Shown: piece by piece, positions 17,613 through 26,790 of the stretch
Layout of the letters: the number at the start of each line of letters is the position of its first letter
How positions within the stretch are numbered: position 1 is the first letter of the stretch
The notes under the pieces: model-generated
The model's input: only the letters and a program-made list of their open reading frames with translations
The model's database searches: none
Told to the model about the DNA's origin: nothing
Assembly: GCF_004923315.1 (NCBI RefSeq)
Contig: NZ_CP039642.1
Span: forward strand, 372,001-436,000
DNA from: Azospirillum sp. TSA2s
GTDB taxonomy: Bacteria; Pseudomonadota; Alphaproteobacteria; Azospirillales; Azospirillaceae
Reading direction: 5' to 3'
Length of the DNA: 64,000 nucleotides
Translations under genes and position numbers: made by a program

Positions 17613-20600
17613 ATGCACCTGCTCGCCGCCCGCCAGGACGAACTGGACGCCGGCCCCCAGGCGGAAGATCTGGGGCAGACGCCGGCCGACCTCGTCATGC
17701 TGTCCTTTTCCGACAGCGACCTGACCGCGCTCGCCACCGCGTGGCGCTCGGCACGCGACCGGCTGCCCAGCCTCCGGCTCGCCAACCTCAACCGGCTCGG
17801 TCACCCCCTGTCGGTCGATCTCTACGCCGAGAACATCGTTGCCAAGGCGAAACTGGTGGTCCTGCGTCTGCTCGGCGGCAGCGGCTATTGGCGCTACGGC
17901 CTCGACCGCCTCTCCACGCTCTGCCGCGAGCGCAACATCCCGCTGGCCGTCCTGCCCGGCGAGGCGCAGCCCGACCCCAACCTCACCGCCTACGGCACGG
18001 TCCCGCCAGACGCCGCCGACCGCCTCTGGCGCTACTTCACCGAGGGCGGCCCGGCCAACATGGCCCATCTGCTGGCCTGTGCCGCGACGCTGGCCGGCAA
18101 GCCCCTGCCCCATGACGACCCCGCCCCGGTCCCGCGTTTCGGCGCCTATGACGGCTGGAGCGGTGCCATCCCCGCCGACGCTCCCGTCGCCGCGGTGGTC
18201 TTCTACCGCTCCCACCTGCTGGCCGGAGACCTTGCGCCGGTCCACGCGCTCTGTGACGCCTTGGCCACGCGCGGCCTCGCCCCCCGTCCGCTGTTCGTCG
18301 CCAGCCTGAAAGAGCCGGACTGTGCCGCGTGGATGCGCGCCAGCCTGACCGCGCAGAACGCCGCCGTGGTCGTCAACACCACCGCCTTCTCGGCGGCGCG
18401 CGACGACGGCTCCCCCCTGGAGGCGAATGGCAGCCCGGTCCTGCAGGCCATCCTCTCCACCACGCCGGAAGCCGGCTGGCAGGCGTCCTCGCGCGGGCTG
18501 GGGCCGTCCGACCTCGCGATGAACGTCGTACTGCCGGAGATGGACGGCCGCATCATCGCCCGCGCCATCGCCTTCAAGGCGGTGGGCGACCCCGACCCCG
18601 ACCTGCAATTCGCCGCGCCCGTACTGCGCCCGATCCCCGACCGGGTGGCCTTCACCGCCGACCTCGCGGCCAGCTGGGTCCGCCTGTCCCGCACCGCTCG
18701 GGCGGAGCGGCGGTTGGCGCTGGTGCTGTCCGACTATCCCGGTCCCGGCGGCGGAATCGGCCATGCCGTGGGCCTCGACAGTCCGGCCAGCACGGTGGCG
18801 ATCCTCCACCACCTGTCCGCCGAGGGCTACAGCCTGTCCGCAATTCCAGAAAGCGGCGCGGAGCTGATGGCAACCCTCACCGCCACGCCCACCCCGACCC
18901 TGTCGCTGGCCGAGTACGAGCGCCTCGCCCCGCCGGAGCTGCGTGCTCGCATCGCCGAGACCTGGGGCGAACCCGCCACCGATCCGGCCTGCCGCGACGG
19001 AGCCTTCGCCTTCCGCGTTTTGCCCTGCGGCAACGCCGTGGTGACGGTGCAGCCCAGCCGCGGCCACGGTGCCCTGACCACCGCCCAGCACCACGACCCC
19101 GACACCCCGCCCAGCCACGGTTATCTCGCCTTTTACCTGTGGCTGCGCCATGCCGTCGGCATCCATGCCCTGGTGCAGATCGGCGCCCACGGCACGCTGG
19201 AATGGCTGCCGGGCAAGGCGGTGGCGCTGTCGGCCGACTGCTGGCCGGAGATCGTCGGCGGCGCCCTGCCGACCCTTTATCCCTTCATCGTCAACAATCC
19301 CGGCGAGGGCGTGCAGGCCCGCCGTCGCCTGGGCGCCGTTCTGATCGGTCACCTGACCCCGCCGCCGGTGGAATCCGGCCTCTACGGCGACCTCGCCGCA
19401 CTGGAAACCGCCATCGACGAATATTCGCAGGCGACCGGGCTGGATCCGCGACGGCTGGGCATGCTGCGCGAGACGATCCTCGACCTCGCCTGGAAATCCG
19501 GTGTCGCCGCCGACTGCAATCTGCGCCCCGACGACGATCCCGACGCCATCCTGTCGCGGCTGGACGCCCATCTCTGCGACATCAAGGAGTTGCAGATCCG
19601 CGACGGTCTGCATGTCTTCGGCCAGAGCCCGACCGGCGAGCGCCGCGACCGCCTGACCGCCGCCGTCGCCCGCACCGCAGATCCGCTTGCCGTCGCCACC
19701 GCCGTCGATGCCTGCGGCGAGGCGGAAATGCGGGCGCTGCTCGACGGGCTGGACGGCCGCTTCGTCCGTCCCGGTCCCGGCGGCTCCCCGGCGCGCGGGC
19801 GGGCGGACACGCTGCCGACCGGCCGCAACCTCTATGCGCTCGACCCCCGCGGGGTGCCGACGCCGACCGCCTGGACGCTGGGCTGGCAGGCGGCGGATGC
19901 GCTGATCACCCGCTATCTTCAGGACCATGGCGACTGGCCGCGCCGGCTGGTGGTGGATTGCTGGGGCACCCCGGCCATGCGCACCGGCGGCGACGAACTG
20001 GCCCAGGCGCTGGCCCTGCTCGGCGTCCGCCCGATCTGGGAGAACGGCTCCGGCCGCGTCACCGGCTACGAGATCATGCCGGCCGGCGTGCTCGGCCGCC
20101 CACGGGTGGACGTGACTCTGCGCATTTCCGGCCTGTTCCGCGACGTTTTCCCGCAGCAGATCGCCCTGTTCGACCAGGCGGTGCGCGCCGTCGCCGGGCT
20201 GGATGAACCCAACGATACCAACCCGCTGGCCGCCACCGCGCGGGCGGAGGAACAGCGCCTCGCAGCATCCGGCACCGCTGCGGAAGATGCCCGCCGCTGG
20301 GCCACCGCCCGCATCTTCGGCGCCGCGCCTGGAATCTACGGCACTGCGCTGTCCGGCATGATCGCGCGTGGCGACTGGACGGCGCGGGCCGATTTCGGCG
20401 CCGCCTATCTGGAGGGCGGCTGCCACGCCTATGGCGCCGGGCTGGAGGGCGTCCCCCTGCCCGCCCTGTTCCGCCGTCGGGTGGGCGGCGCCGACGCGCT
20501 TGTCCACCACCAGGACCAACGCGAGCATGACGTGCTGTCCACCGATGGCTTCATGCAGTTTGAGGGTGGATTCGCCGCCGCCGCCGCGCTGGAGCACTCC

Positions 20601-21017
20601 GAACCGGCGCTCTATCATCTCGACAGCGCCGATCCGGAAAAGCTCGCCGTCCGCACGCTGTCGGAAGAGATCGCCCGTACCCTGCGCGGCCGGGCCGCCA
20701 ACCCGCGCTGGATCCAGGGCATGATGCGCCATGGCTATCGCGGGGCGGCGGAGCTGGCGGCCGGCGTCGACACGCTCTTCGCCTTCGCTGCCACCACCGA
20801 CGCCGTACGTCCCACCCATTTCGATCAGCTGTATGACGCGTACGTCGAGGATGCGGAGGTATGGGACTTCCTGTCGCATGCCAATCCTGCCGCCGCCCGG
20901 CACATTCTGGCGCGCATGAGCGAGGCGCTCGACCGCGGCCTATGGCATCCCCGCCGCAATTCCACCGCGGAGGATTTGGCCGAGGAGCTGCGGCGCCTCC
21001 GGGAGACCGCCGCATGA
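17613..21017 (+). CDS. cobN: Cobaltochelatase subunit CobN
   Basis: The 1134-residue large subunit of the ATP-dependent aerobic cobaltochelatase, which inserts cobalt into hydrogenobyrinic acid a,c-diamide together with CobS and CobT (not in this window). It belongs to the CobN/ChlH/BchH family: GLGPSDLAMNVVLPEMDGRI and the conserved core segments IGAHGTLEWLPGKAVALS and YPFIVNNPGEGVQA are visible. So is the C-terminal VHHQDQREHDVLSTDGF, which carries ligand-type His residues. Length is somewhat below the roughly 1250 of classic CobN. Its TGA overlaps the cobG ATG. Confidence 0.95.
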   Translation: MHLLAARQDELDAGPQAEDLGQTPADLVMLSFSDSDLTALATAWRSARDRLPSLRLANLNRLGHPLSVDLYAENIVAKAKLVVLRLLGGSGYWRYGLDRLSTLCRERNIPLAVLPGEAQPDPNLTAYGTVPPDAADRLWRYFTEGGPANMAHLLACAATLAGKPLPHDDPAPVPRFGAYDGWSGAIPADAPVAAVVFYRSHLLAGDLAPVHALCDALATRGLAPRPLFVASLKEPDCAAWMRASLTAQNAAVVVNTTAFSAARDDGSPLEANGSPVLQAILSTTPEAGWQASSRGLGPSDLAMNVVLPEMDGRIIARAIAFKAVGDPDPDLQFAAPVLRPIPDRVAFTADLAASWVRLSRTARAERRLALVLSDYPGPGGGIGHAVGLDSPASTVAILHHLSAEGYSLSAIPESGAELMATLTATPTPTLSLAEYERLAPPELRARIAETWGEPATDPACRDGAFAFRVLPCGNAVVTVQPSRGHGALTTAQHHDPDTPPSHGYLAFYLWLRHAVGIHALVQIGAHGTLEWLPGKAVALSADCWPEIVGGALPTLYPFIVNNPGEGVQARRRLGAVLIGHLTPPPVESGLYGDLAALETAIDEYSQATGLDPRRLGMLRETILDLAWKSGVAADCNLRPDDDPDAILSRLDAHLCDIKELQIRDGLHVFGQSPTGERRDRLTAAVARTADPLAVATAVDACGEAEMRALLDGLDGRFVRPGPGGSPARGRADTLPTGRNLYALDPRGVPTPTAWTLGWQAADALITRYLQDHGDWPRRLVVDCWGTPAMRTGGDELAQALALLGVRPIWENGSGRVTGYEIMPAGVLGRPRVDVTLRISGLFRDVFPQQIALFDQAVRAVAGLDEPNDTNPLAATARAEEQRLAASGTAAEDARRWATARIFGAAPGIYGTALSGMIARGDWTARADFGAAYLEGGCHAYGAGLEGVPLPALFRRRVGGADALVHHQDQREHDVLSTDGFMQFEGGFAAAAALEHSEPALYHLDSADPEKLAVRTLSEEIARTLRGRAANPRWIQGMMRHGYRGAAELAAGVDTLFAFAATTDAVRPTHFDQLYDAYVEDAEVWDFLSHANPAAARHILARMSEALDRGLWHPRRNSTAEDLAEELRRLRETAA

Positions 21018-22420
21018 CCAACCCTGTCGCCACCCAGCCGAGACGCCGCGGCACCTGCCCCGGCGTGCTGGCGCCGATGCGGGTCGGCGACGGGTTTCTG
21101 CTGCGCGTCCGCGTCCCCGCCGGCGTGCTGCCGGCCGAGCATGCCCGCCGCATCGCGGATTTGGGGGATCGTTACGGCAACGGTCTGATCGACCTCAGCC
21201 AGCGCGGCAATCTTCAACTGCGCGGCATTACCGCCGACGCGCTGGAGCCGGTGACCGACGCCCTGCGCGCCATGGGCTACGTCTCCAGCGATGCAGCGAG
21301 CGAGGCGGTGCGCAATGTGCTGTGCTCCCCCACTGCCGGGCTGGACCTCACGGCGGCGATGGACGTACGGGCGGTGGCGCGTACGCTCGACGCACGGCTG
21401 GCGGAGGACACGGCTCTGCACGGCCTGCCGCCGAAATTCGGCTGGCTGGTCTGCGGTGGCGGGATCGGCCATCTGGCGGACAGCAGCACGGACGTACGCT
21501 TCGACGCGGTGGACGCGGAGCGATTCCGGGTGTCGCTGGGCGGCACGCTGGCGAAGGCCGCGCCGCTGGGACTGTGCCGGGCCGACGATGTGGCGGATGT
21601 GGCGTCGGCGCTGGGACGTGCTTTCCTGGACCTGCGCGCGTCATTGCCGGAACCGCCGCGCCGCATGGCCGGCTTGGCCTCGGCAATCGGCACGGAGCCT
21701 TTCGCAACGCGCCTCTCCCCGCTGATATCCCCTCCCCCGCCCAGCTCTCGCACAAAGCTTTGCTTTGTGCTGACGCGGCAGGCGGACCGTAGGTCCGCTG
21801 AGAGCGGGGGAGGGTCAGGGTGGGGGCAAGTGTCGCATCTGATGGATGTTTTCGGCTCCGCCGAACCCCCTCATCCTAACCTTCTCCCCGGGGGGGAGAA
21901 GGAATCCTGCGTTGGGGAGGCGCCGGCCTTCCTCACCACCGCCTTCCCCTTCGGCCGTCTCACCGCCGGCACCCTCGCCGCGCTCGCCTCCGCCTGCACC
22001 GAGATCCGCATCACCCCCTGGCGCGCCCTCCTCCTCGTCGCCCCTGCCGCCGACACCGAAGGCATTGCCAAAGCCCACGGCGCCATCCTGTCCCACACCG
22101 ACCGCCGGCTGAAGCTGACCGCCTGCAGCGGAGCCGGCGGTTGCGATGTCGGCACGACCGACACTCATGCGACCGCGCTTGCCATAGCCGACCGCGCAGG
22201 CCCCTTGCTGGACCATGTCCGAATGGTGCATGTGTCGGGCTGCGCCAAGGGCTGCGCCCATCCCGCCATCGCCGATGTCACCCTGACCGCCCGCGACGGC
22301 GTGTATGACGTCGTCCTGAACGCCAAACCCGGTGATGCCGTCCCGCATACCGGCCTGTCTCCCGCCGACGCCGTGGCCCGCGTCGCGGATCTGTTGACCG
22401 AGGAGTCCACCGGTGCCTGA
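21014..22420 (+). CDS. cobG: Precorrin-3B synthase CobG, with in-frame repeat insertion
   Basis: A 468-residue CobG, the Fe-S monooxygenase that hydroxylates precorrin-3A at C20 using oxygen. The N-terminal half has the nitrite/sulfite reductase ferredoxin-like domain (GNGLIDLSQRGNLQLRGI). The C-terminal half has the 4Fe-4S and siroheme-type ligands TACSGAGGCDVG and HVSGCAKGCAHP. Between them, residues about 239-297 are encoded by two palindromic repeats (21729-21903) and are rich in Pro, Ser, Arg and Gly with no family similarity. The reading frame is intact, so the insert makes a linker between domains. The ATG overlaps the cobN stop as ATGA. Confidence 0.93.
   Translation: MTNPVATQPRRRGTCPGVLAPMRVGDGFLLRVRVPAGVLPAEHARRIADLGDRYGNGLIDLSQRGNLQLRGITADALEPVTDALRAMGYVSSDAASEAVRNVLCSPTAGLDLTAAMDVRAVARTLDARLAEDTALHGLPPKFGWLVCGGGIGHLADSSTDVRFDAVDAERFRVSLGGTLAKAAPLGLCRADDVADVASALGRAFLDLRASLPEPPRRMAGLASAIGTEPFATRLSPLISPPPPSSRTKLCFVLTRQADRRSAESGGGSGWGQVSHLMDVFGSAEPPHPNLLPGGEKESCVGEAPAFLTTAFPFGRLTAGTLAALASACTEIRITPWRALLLVAPAADTEGIAKAHGAILSHTDRRLKLTACSGAGGCDVGTTDTHATALAIADRAGPLLDHVRMVHVSGCAKGCAHPAIADVTLTARDGVYDVVLNAKPGDAVPHTGLSPADAVARVADLLTEESTGA
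21729..21903. repeat. Palindromic repeats inside cobG (family A module plus family B)
   Basis: At 21729-21827 there is one arm of a family A repeat, with the three-way-junction module in reverse orientation at 21744-21805 (stems GCACAAAGC-TTT-GCTTTGTGC and GCGGACC-GTA-GGTCCGC, closed by GCTCTC/GAGAGC). At 21866-21903 a family B element follows: CCCCCTCATCCTAACC and CTTCTCCCCGGGGGGGAGAAGG. Both lie in frame within cobG. Confidence 0.88.
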
Positions 22421-23051
22421 GCCGCTCTACGACTATATCCGCGACGGAGCGGCCATCTACCGCCAGTCCTTCGCCACCATCCGGGCGGAGGCCGACCTGT
22501 CCGCCATCCCGGACGACCTGAAGCCGGTGGCGGTGCGCGTCATCCACGCCTGCGGCATGGTCGATGCGGCCCGGGATCTGCTGTTCTCCACCGATGTCGG
22601 CACCGCCGCCCGTGCCGCCCTGCGATCCGGTGCGCCGATCCTGTGCGACAGCGAGATGGTCGCCCATGGCGTGACCCGCGCCCGCCTGCTGGCCGACAAT
22701 GCCGTGATCTGCACCCTGCGCGACGCCGCCGTGCCCGATCTGGCGAAGGCCATCGGCAACACCCGCTCCGCTGCGGCGCTCGACCTGTGGGGCGAGCGGC
22801 TGGGCGGATCGGTGGTCGCCATCGGCAACGCGCCGACCGCGCTGTTCTACCTGCTGGAGATGCTGGCGGCCGGCGCGCCGAAACCGGCGGCGATCCTAGG
22901 GTTCCCGGTCGGCTTCGTCGGCGCGATGGAAAGCAAGGAGGCGTTGGCCGAGAACCCCTTCGGTGTCCCCTATCTGGCGATCCGCGGACGGCGCGGCGGC
23001 AGCGCCATGGCCGCCGCAGCCGTCAACGCCCTGGCGAGCGACGTGGAATGA
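22413..23051 (+). CDS. cobH: Precorrin-8X methylmutase CobH
   Basis: A 212-residue enzyme that moves the C11 methyl group to C12, giving hydrogenobyrinic acid. Family features are YIRDGAAIYRQSFATIRAE at the start, the catalytic-His segment VRVIHACGMVDAARDL, SGAPILCDSEMVAHGVTRAR, GNAPTALFYLLEM and GFPVGFVGAMESKEAL. The GTG start overlaps the cobG stop, and its own TGA overlaps the cobI ATG. Confidence 0.95.
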   Translation: MPEPLYDYIRDGAAIYRQSFATIRAEADLSAIPDDLKPVAVRVIHACGMVDAARDLLFSTDVGTAARAALRSGAPILCDSEMVAHGVTRARLLADNAVICTLRDAAVPDLAKAIGNTRSAAALDLWGERLGGSVVAIGNAPTALFYLLEMLAAGAPKPAAILGFPVGFVGAMESKEALAENPFGVPYLAIRGRRGGSAMAAAAVNALASDVE

Positions 23052-23806
23052 GCAGCGAGACCTCCCCCACCCCCAAACCCCCCGCCTTGGGCACCCTGTT
23101 CGGTGTCGGCGTCGGGCCCGGCGATCCGGAGCTGATGACGCTGAAGGCGGTGCGCACCATCGGCGCCTGTCCGGTGGTCGCCTATTTCTGCAAGCGCGGC
23201 ACCCGCGGCCAGGCCCGCCGCATCGCCGATCAGGCCATCACCGCCGACCAGATCGAGCTGCCGATGGTCTATCCGGTGACGGTGGAGTTGCCGCCGACCC
23301 ACCCGGACTATGGCCGCCAGATCGAGGCATTCTTCGACGAGTCCGCCGGGCGCATCGCGGAGCATCTCGCCGCCGGGCGTTCGGTCGCCGCGCTGAACGA
23401 GGGGGATCCGTTCTTCTACGGCTCCTTCATGCATCTGTTCCTGCGGCTGTCCGGCCGGTTCGCGACGGAGGTCATCCCCGGCGTCACCAGCATGGTCTGC
23501 AGCGCCTCCCTGCTGCCGCGCCCGCTGATGCTGCGCGACGACGTGCTGTCGGTGATCCCCGGCACGCTGGACGAGGAGTCGCTCGTGCGCGCGCTCACCG
23601 CCGCCGACGCCTGCGTGGTGATGAAGCTGGGCCAGAACCTGCCCAAGGTCCGCCGCGCCATCGCCGCCGCCGGGCTGGCCGAACGCGCATGGTACGTGGA
23701 GCGCGCCAGCATGGACGAACAGCGGTTCATGCCCTTCCCGGAGGCACCGGACGTCGCCCCCTACTTCTCCCAGATCGTCATTCCGGGCGAGGGCAAGCGC
23801 GGATGA
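23048..23806 (+). CDS. cobI: Precorrin-2 C20-methyltransferase CobI
   Basis: A 252-residue SAM-dependent tetrapyrrole methylase that makes precorrin-3A. The family P-loop-like start GVGVGPGDPELMTLKAVRTI, the NEGDPFFYGSFMHLFLRL segment and EVIPGVTSMVCSAS are characteristic of CobI/CbiL. It overlaps cobH and cobJ through ATGA junctions, so it is part of a translationally coupled chain from cobN to cobJ. Confidence 0.95.
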   Translation: MSSETSPTPKPPALGTLFGVGVGPGDPELMTLKAVRTIGACPVVAYFCKRGTRGQARRIADQAITADQIELPMVYPVTVELPPTHPDYGRQIEAFFDESAGRIAEHLAAGRSVAALNEGDPFFYGSFMHLFLRLSGRFATEVIPGVTSMVCSASLLPRPLMLRDDVLSVIPGTLDEESLVRALTAADACVVMKLGQNLPKVRRAIAAAGLAERAWYVERASMDEQRFMPFPEAPDVAPYFSQIVIPGEGKRG

Positions 23807-24576
23807 GCGGCCCTGAGAACAATGGCTGGCTGAAGGTTGTGGGCTTGGGGCCGGGCCCCGAGGATTGGCTGACGCCGGAGGCCCGGCGCGATCTGGCCGA
23901 GGCGACCGACCTCGTCGGCTATTTCCCGTATGTCGAGCGCGTGCCGCCGGGAAATCAGGTGCGCCACGCCTCCGACAACCGGGTGGAACTGGATCGCGCC
24001 CGCTTTGCGCTGGATCTGGCGGCGCAGGGCCGGCGGGTGGCGGTGGTGTCTGGCGGCGATCCCGGCATCTTCGCCATGGCCGCCGCGATCTTCGAAGCGC
24101 TGGACGATCCGGCCGCCCCAGAGGCGTGGCATGCGGTGCATCTTTCGGTCGATCCCGGCGTTTCGGCCATGCAGGCGGCAGCCGCGCGGGCCGGGGCGCC
24201 GCTGGGGCATGATTTCTGCGCCATTTCGTTGTCCGACAATCTGAAGCCGTGGGAGGTGGTGCTGAAGCGCCTGCGTCTGGCGGCGGAGGCGGATTTCGTC
24301 ATCGCGCTCTACAACCCGATCTCCCGCGCCCGGCCCTGGCAGCTGGGTGCTGCCTTCGACGCCCTGCGCGATATCCGCGCGCCTGAGACCCCCATCGTGC
24401 TGGGCCGTGCCGTCGGCCGCCATGATGAGGAACTGACGGTGACGACGCTTGGCGAGGTGCGGGCGGAGCAGGCGGACATGCGCACGCTGGTCATCATCGG
24501 CGCCTCGCACACGCGGTTCGTGGCACGGGCGGATGGCGGGCGCTGGGTTTACACGCCCCGGCATTATCGGGGGTGA
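23803..24576 (+). CDS. cobJ: Precorrin-3B C17-methyltransferase CobJ
   Basis: A 257-residue SAM-dependent methylase that contracts the ring while methylating C17 to form precorrin-4. Visible are VVGLGPGPEDWLTPEAR, DLVGYFPYVERVPPG, VVSGGDPGIFAMAAAIFEAL and ALYNPISRARPWQL, which match the CobJ/CbiH family well. It is the last gene of the overlapping cobN-G-H-I-J run; a repeat follows its stop. Confidence 0.95.
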   Translation: MSGPENNGWLKVVGLGPGPEDWLTPEARRDLAEATDLVGYFPYVERVPPGNQVRHASDNRVELDRARFALDLAAQGRRVAVVSGGDPGIFAMAAAIFEALDDPAAPEAWHAVHLSVDPGVSAMQAAAARAGAPLGHDFCAISLSDNLKPWEVVLKRLRLAAEADFVIALYNPISRARPWQLGAAFDALRDIRAPETPIVLGRAVGRHDEELTVTTLGEVRAEQADMRTLVIIGASHTRFVARADGGRWVYTPRHYRG

Positions 24577-24608
24577 GGATGGGCGGAGGTCGCTGGGCGG
24601 ACACACTT

Positions 24609-24719
24609 GCCCCCACCCCGACCCTCCCCCGCTGGGCGGGGGAGGGAGATTGGCGCCTGTTCAAAAGCGCGACGGCAGTCCCCTCCCCCGCCCAGCGGGG
24701 GAGGGTTAGGGTGGGGGCA
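24609..24719. repeat. Palindromic repeat, family A, copy 5
   Basis: Located between the convergent cobJ and cobK stops. Outer arms are GCCCCCACCCCGACC and GGTTAGGGTGGGGGC. Two hairpins CCTCCCCCGCTGGGCGGGGGAGG and its mirror flank the spacer ATTGGCGCC...GACGGCAGTCCC. Its location suits a bidirectional terminator. Confidence 0.87.
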
Positions 24720-24740
24720 AAGGTTGAGGGGACAAAAGCC

Positions 24741-25496
24741 TCAGCCCATCCCCTCCAGCCACCCCACTGCCGCATCCACGTCGTGCAGTGCCGCCACGCC
24801 GTTGCCGGCCGGCCGCTCCACCATCACCACCGGCAGGCCCAACTCCCGCGCGGCTTGCAGCTTGGCGTCAGTCGCCCGTCCGCCGCTGTTCTTGCTCACC
24901 ACCACCTCAATCCGCTCTCCGCGCATCAGCGCCAGTTCGCCCTCCACGGTGAACGGCCCACGGTCGAGGATCAGGCTCATGCGCGGCAGGGCCGGCATCG
25001 GCTCCGGCGGATCGACGGCACGGATCAGGTAGCGCTTGTCGGGCATCGCCTCGAAGGCCGCGACCTCCTGCCGGCCAATGGTCAGGAACACGGTGTCGCC
25101 CAGATCGCGCAAGGCCTGCGCAGCGCCATCCATGTCCGGCACGCCGATCCAGCGGTCGCCCGGCCCCGCCATCCAGGCCGGCCGGGTCAGCACACGCAGA
25201 GGCACACCGACCCGCGTGCAGGCCGCGGCGGCATTGGCGGAGATCTGGTCCGCAAAGGAATGCGTCGCGTCGATCACCGCCCCGATGCCTTCGGCGCGCA
25301 GGTAATTGGCCAAACCCTCCACCCCGCCGAAGCCGCCGATGCGGGTCGGCAGCGGCGGCAGCACCGGGTTTTTCGTCCGGCCGGCCAGCGACACGCGGGC
25401 GTCGATGCGCGGATGGCCGGCCAGCCGCTTGGCCAACGCCGTCGCCTCCGTCGTGCCGCCCAGGATCAGCACCTTGACCATCAGCGCCTTGACCAT
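24741..25496 (-). CDS. cobK: Precorrin-6A reductase CobK
   Basis: A 251-residue NADPH-dependent reductase (precorrin-6A to precorrin-6B). The N-terminal Rossmann motif VLILGGTTEATALAKRL, GVEGLANYLRAEGI, VIDATHSFADQISANA and the later FLTIGRQEVAAFEA and VVSKNSGGRATDAKL are diagnostic of CobK/CbiJ. The ATG at 25496 is preceded by a GGGGAGGGGGAG site; a second ATG five codons later is possible. It is the only cob gene besides cbiD on the minus strand, divergent from cobL with just 31 bases between starts. Confidence 0.93.
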   Translation of the reverse strand: MVKALMVKVLILGGTTEATALAKRLAGHPRIDARVSLAGRTKNPVLPPLPTRIGGFGGVEGLANYLRAEGIGAVIDATHSFADQISANAAAACTRVGVPLRVLTRPAWMAGPGDRWIGVPDMDGAAQALRDLGDTVFLTIGRQEVAAFEAMPDKRYLIRAVDPPEPMPALPRMSLILDRGPFTVEGELALMRGERIEVVVSKNSGGRATDAKLQAARELGLPVVMVERPAGNGVAALHDVDAAVGWLEGMG

Positions 25497-25527
25497 CTCC
25501 CCCTCCCCACCCGTCAGGATCGGCGCC

Positions 25528-26790
25528 ATGGATAGCATGGGAACCGCCCGCTGGCTCAGCATCGTCGGCATCGGAGAGGATGGCTGGGACGGTTTGTCGC
25601 CCGCCGCCCGCGCGGCGGTGGAAAGCGCGGCCATCCTTTATGGCGGCAGCCGCCACCTGGATCTCGTGCCGGTCGTTGCAGGACAGGAACGGTTGCCCTG
25701 GCCCTCGCCGATGACCGACGCCTTCCCCGGCCTGATTGCGCGGCGTGGGCAGCGGGTCTGTGTGCTGGCGAGCGGCGATCCCTCCTGGTACGGGGTGGGC
25801 GCCACGCTGTCGCGGCTCGTTCCGGCTGCGGAAACGACGGTGATTTCGTCCGCCTCCGCCTTCAGCCTCGCCGCCTCCCGCCTCGGCTGGCCCTTGCAGG
25901 ACTGCCGCTGCCTGACCGTCCATGGCCGTCCGCTGGAACAGGTTGTTCCGCATCTGCAACCGAACGCCAGGCTGCTGCTTCTTTCCTGGGACGGAACGAC
26001 TCCGGCCAAGCTCGCCGCCCTGCTGCGCGCCCGTGGTTTCGGCGCCTCGCGCCTGACGGTGCTGGAGGCGATGGGCGGCCCGCGCGAGAGCCGGCTGGAG
26101 GCCACCGCCGATGCCTGGAGCGCAGAGCGGGTCGCCGACCTCAACACCATCGCGCTGGACTGCGTCGCCGCCCCCGGCGCCCGTGTCCTGCCGCTGGCCC
26201 CCGGCCTGCCCGACGACTGGTTCGAGCATGACGGCCAGATCACCAAGCGCGAGGTGCGCACCGTCACCCTGTCCTTCCTGGCGCCGCGCCGGGGGGAGTT
26301 GCTGTGGGATGTCGGTGCCGGGTCGGGCTCTATCGGCATCGAATGGATGCTGAGCGACCCCGCCAACCGCGCCATCGCCGTCGAACACCACCCGGAGCGC
26401 TTCGCCCGCATCCTCGCCAACGCCGCCAACCTCGGCGTTCCGGGCCTGCAACTGGCGCGGGGCAAGGCTCCGGCGGCGCTGGACGGTCTGGAGCGGCCGG
26501 ACGCCATCTTCATCGGCGGCGGGCTGACCGCAGATGGCGTGCTGGCGGCCTGCTGGAACGCCCTGCCTCCCGGCGGCCGGATCGCCGCCAACGCGGTGAC
26601 TCTGGAAAGCGAAGCGGTGCTGATCGACGCGCACAAACGGCTGGGAGGCGAACTGACCCAGATTTCGGTGGCCCGCGCCTCGGCGGTCGGCGGCTTCCGC
26701 GGCTGGCGGGCGGCCATGCCTGTCACGCTGTGGCGGGCCGAAAAGCCTTATACCGAAAAGCCGTATGCGGAGGGCACATGGACTGCCTGA
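25528..26790 (+). CDS. cobL: Precorrin-6B C5,15-methyltransferase (decarboxylating) CobL
   Basis: A 420-residue fusion of two methyltransferases acting on precorrin-6B: C5 methylation by the N-terminal CbiE-like domain, and C15 methylation with decarboxylation of the C12 acetate by the C-terminal CbiT-like domain. The CbiE-like part has LSIVGIGEDGWDGLSPAAR and VLASGDPSWYGVG. The CbiT-like part begins near residue 235 (ITKREVRTVTLSFL) and holds the SAM motif LLWDVGAGSGSIGIEWM and later IFIGGGLTADGVL. The ATG at 25528 starts at the domain. It overlaps cobE by 13 bases. Confidence 0.95.
   Translation: MDSMGTARWLSIVGIGEDGWDGLSPAARAAVESAAILYGGSRHLDLVPVVAGQERLPWPSPMTDAFPGLIARRGQRVCVLASGDPSWYGVGATLSRLVPAAETTVISSASAFSLAASRLGWPLQDCRCLTVHGRPLEQVVPHLQPNARLLLLSWDGTTPAKLAALLRARGFGASRLTVLEAMGGPRESRLEATADAWSAERVADLNTIALDCVAAPGARVLPLAPGLPDDWFEHDGQITKREVRTVTLSFLAPRRGELLWDVGAGSGSIGIEWMLSDPANRAIAVEHHPERFARILANAANLGVPGLQLARGKAPAALDGLERPDAIFIGGGLTADGVLAACWNALPPGGRIAANAVTLESEAVLIDAHKRLGGELTQISVARASAVGGFRGWRAAMPVTLWRAEKPYTEKPYAEGTWTA

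Noticed and set aside
17430..20903. Very long open frame (over 1100 codons) antisense to cobN
   Set aside because: High GC keeps antisense frames open. The translation is Arg/Gly/Gln/His-rich without any domain, while the plus strand encodes a clear CobN.
21729..21903. cobG as a pseudogene split by the repeats
   Set aside because: The frame stays open through both repeats, and the Cys ligands of the Fe-S/siroheme site follow intact.
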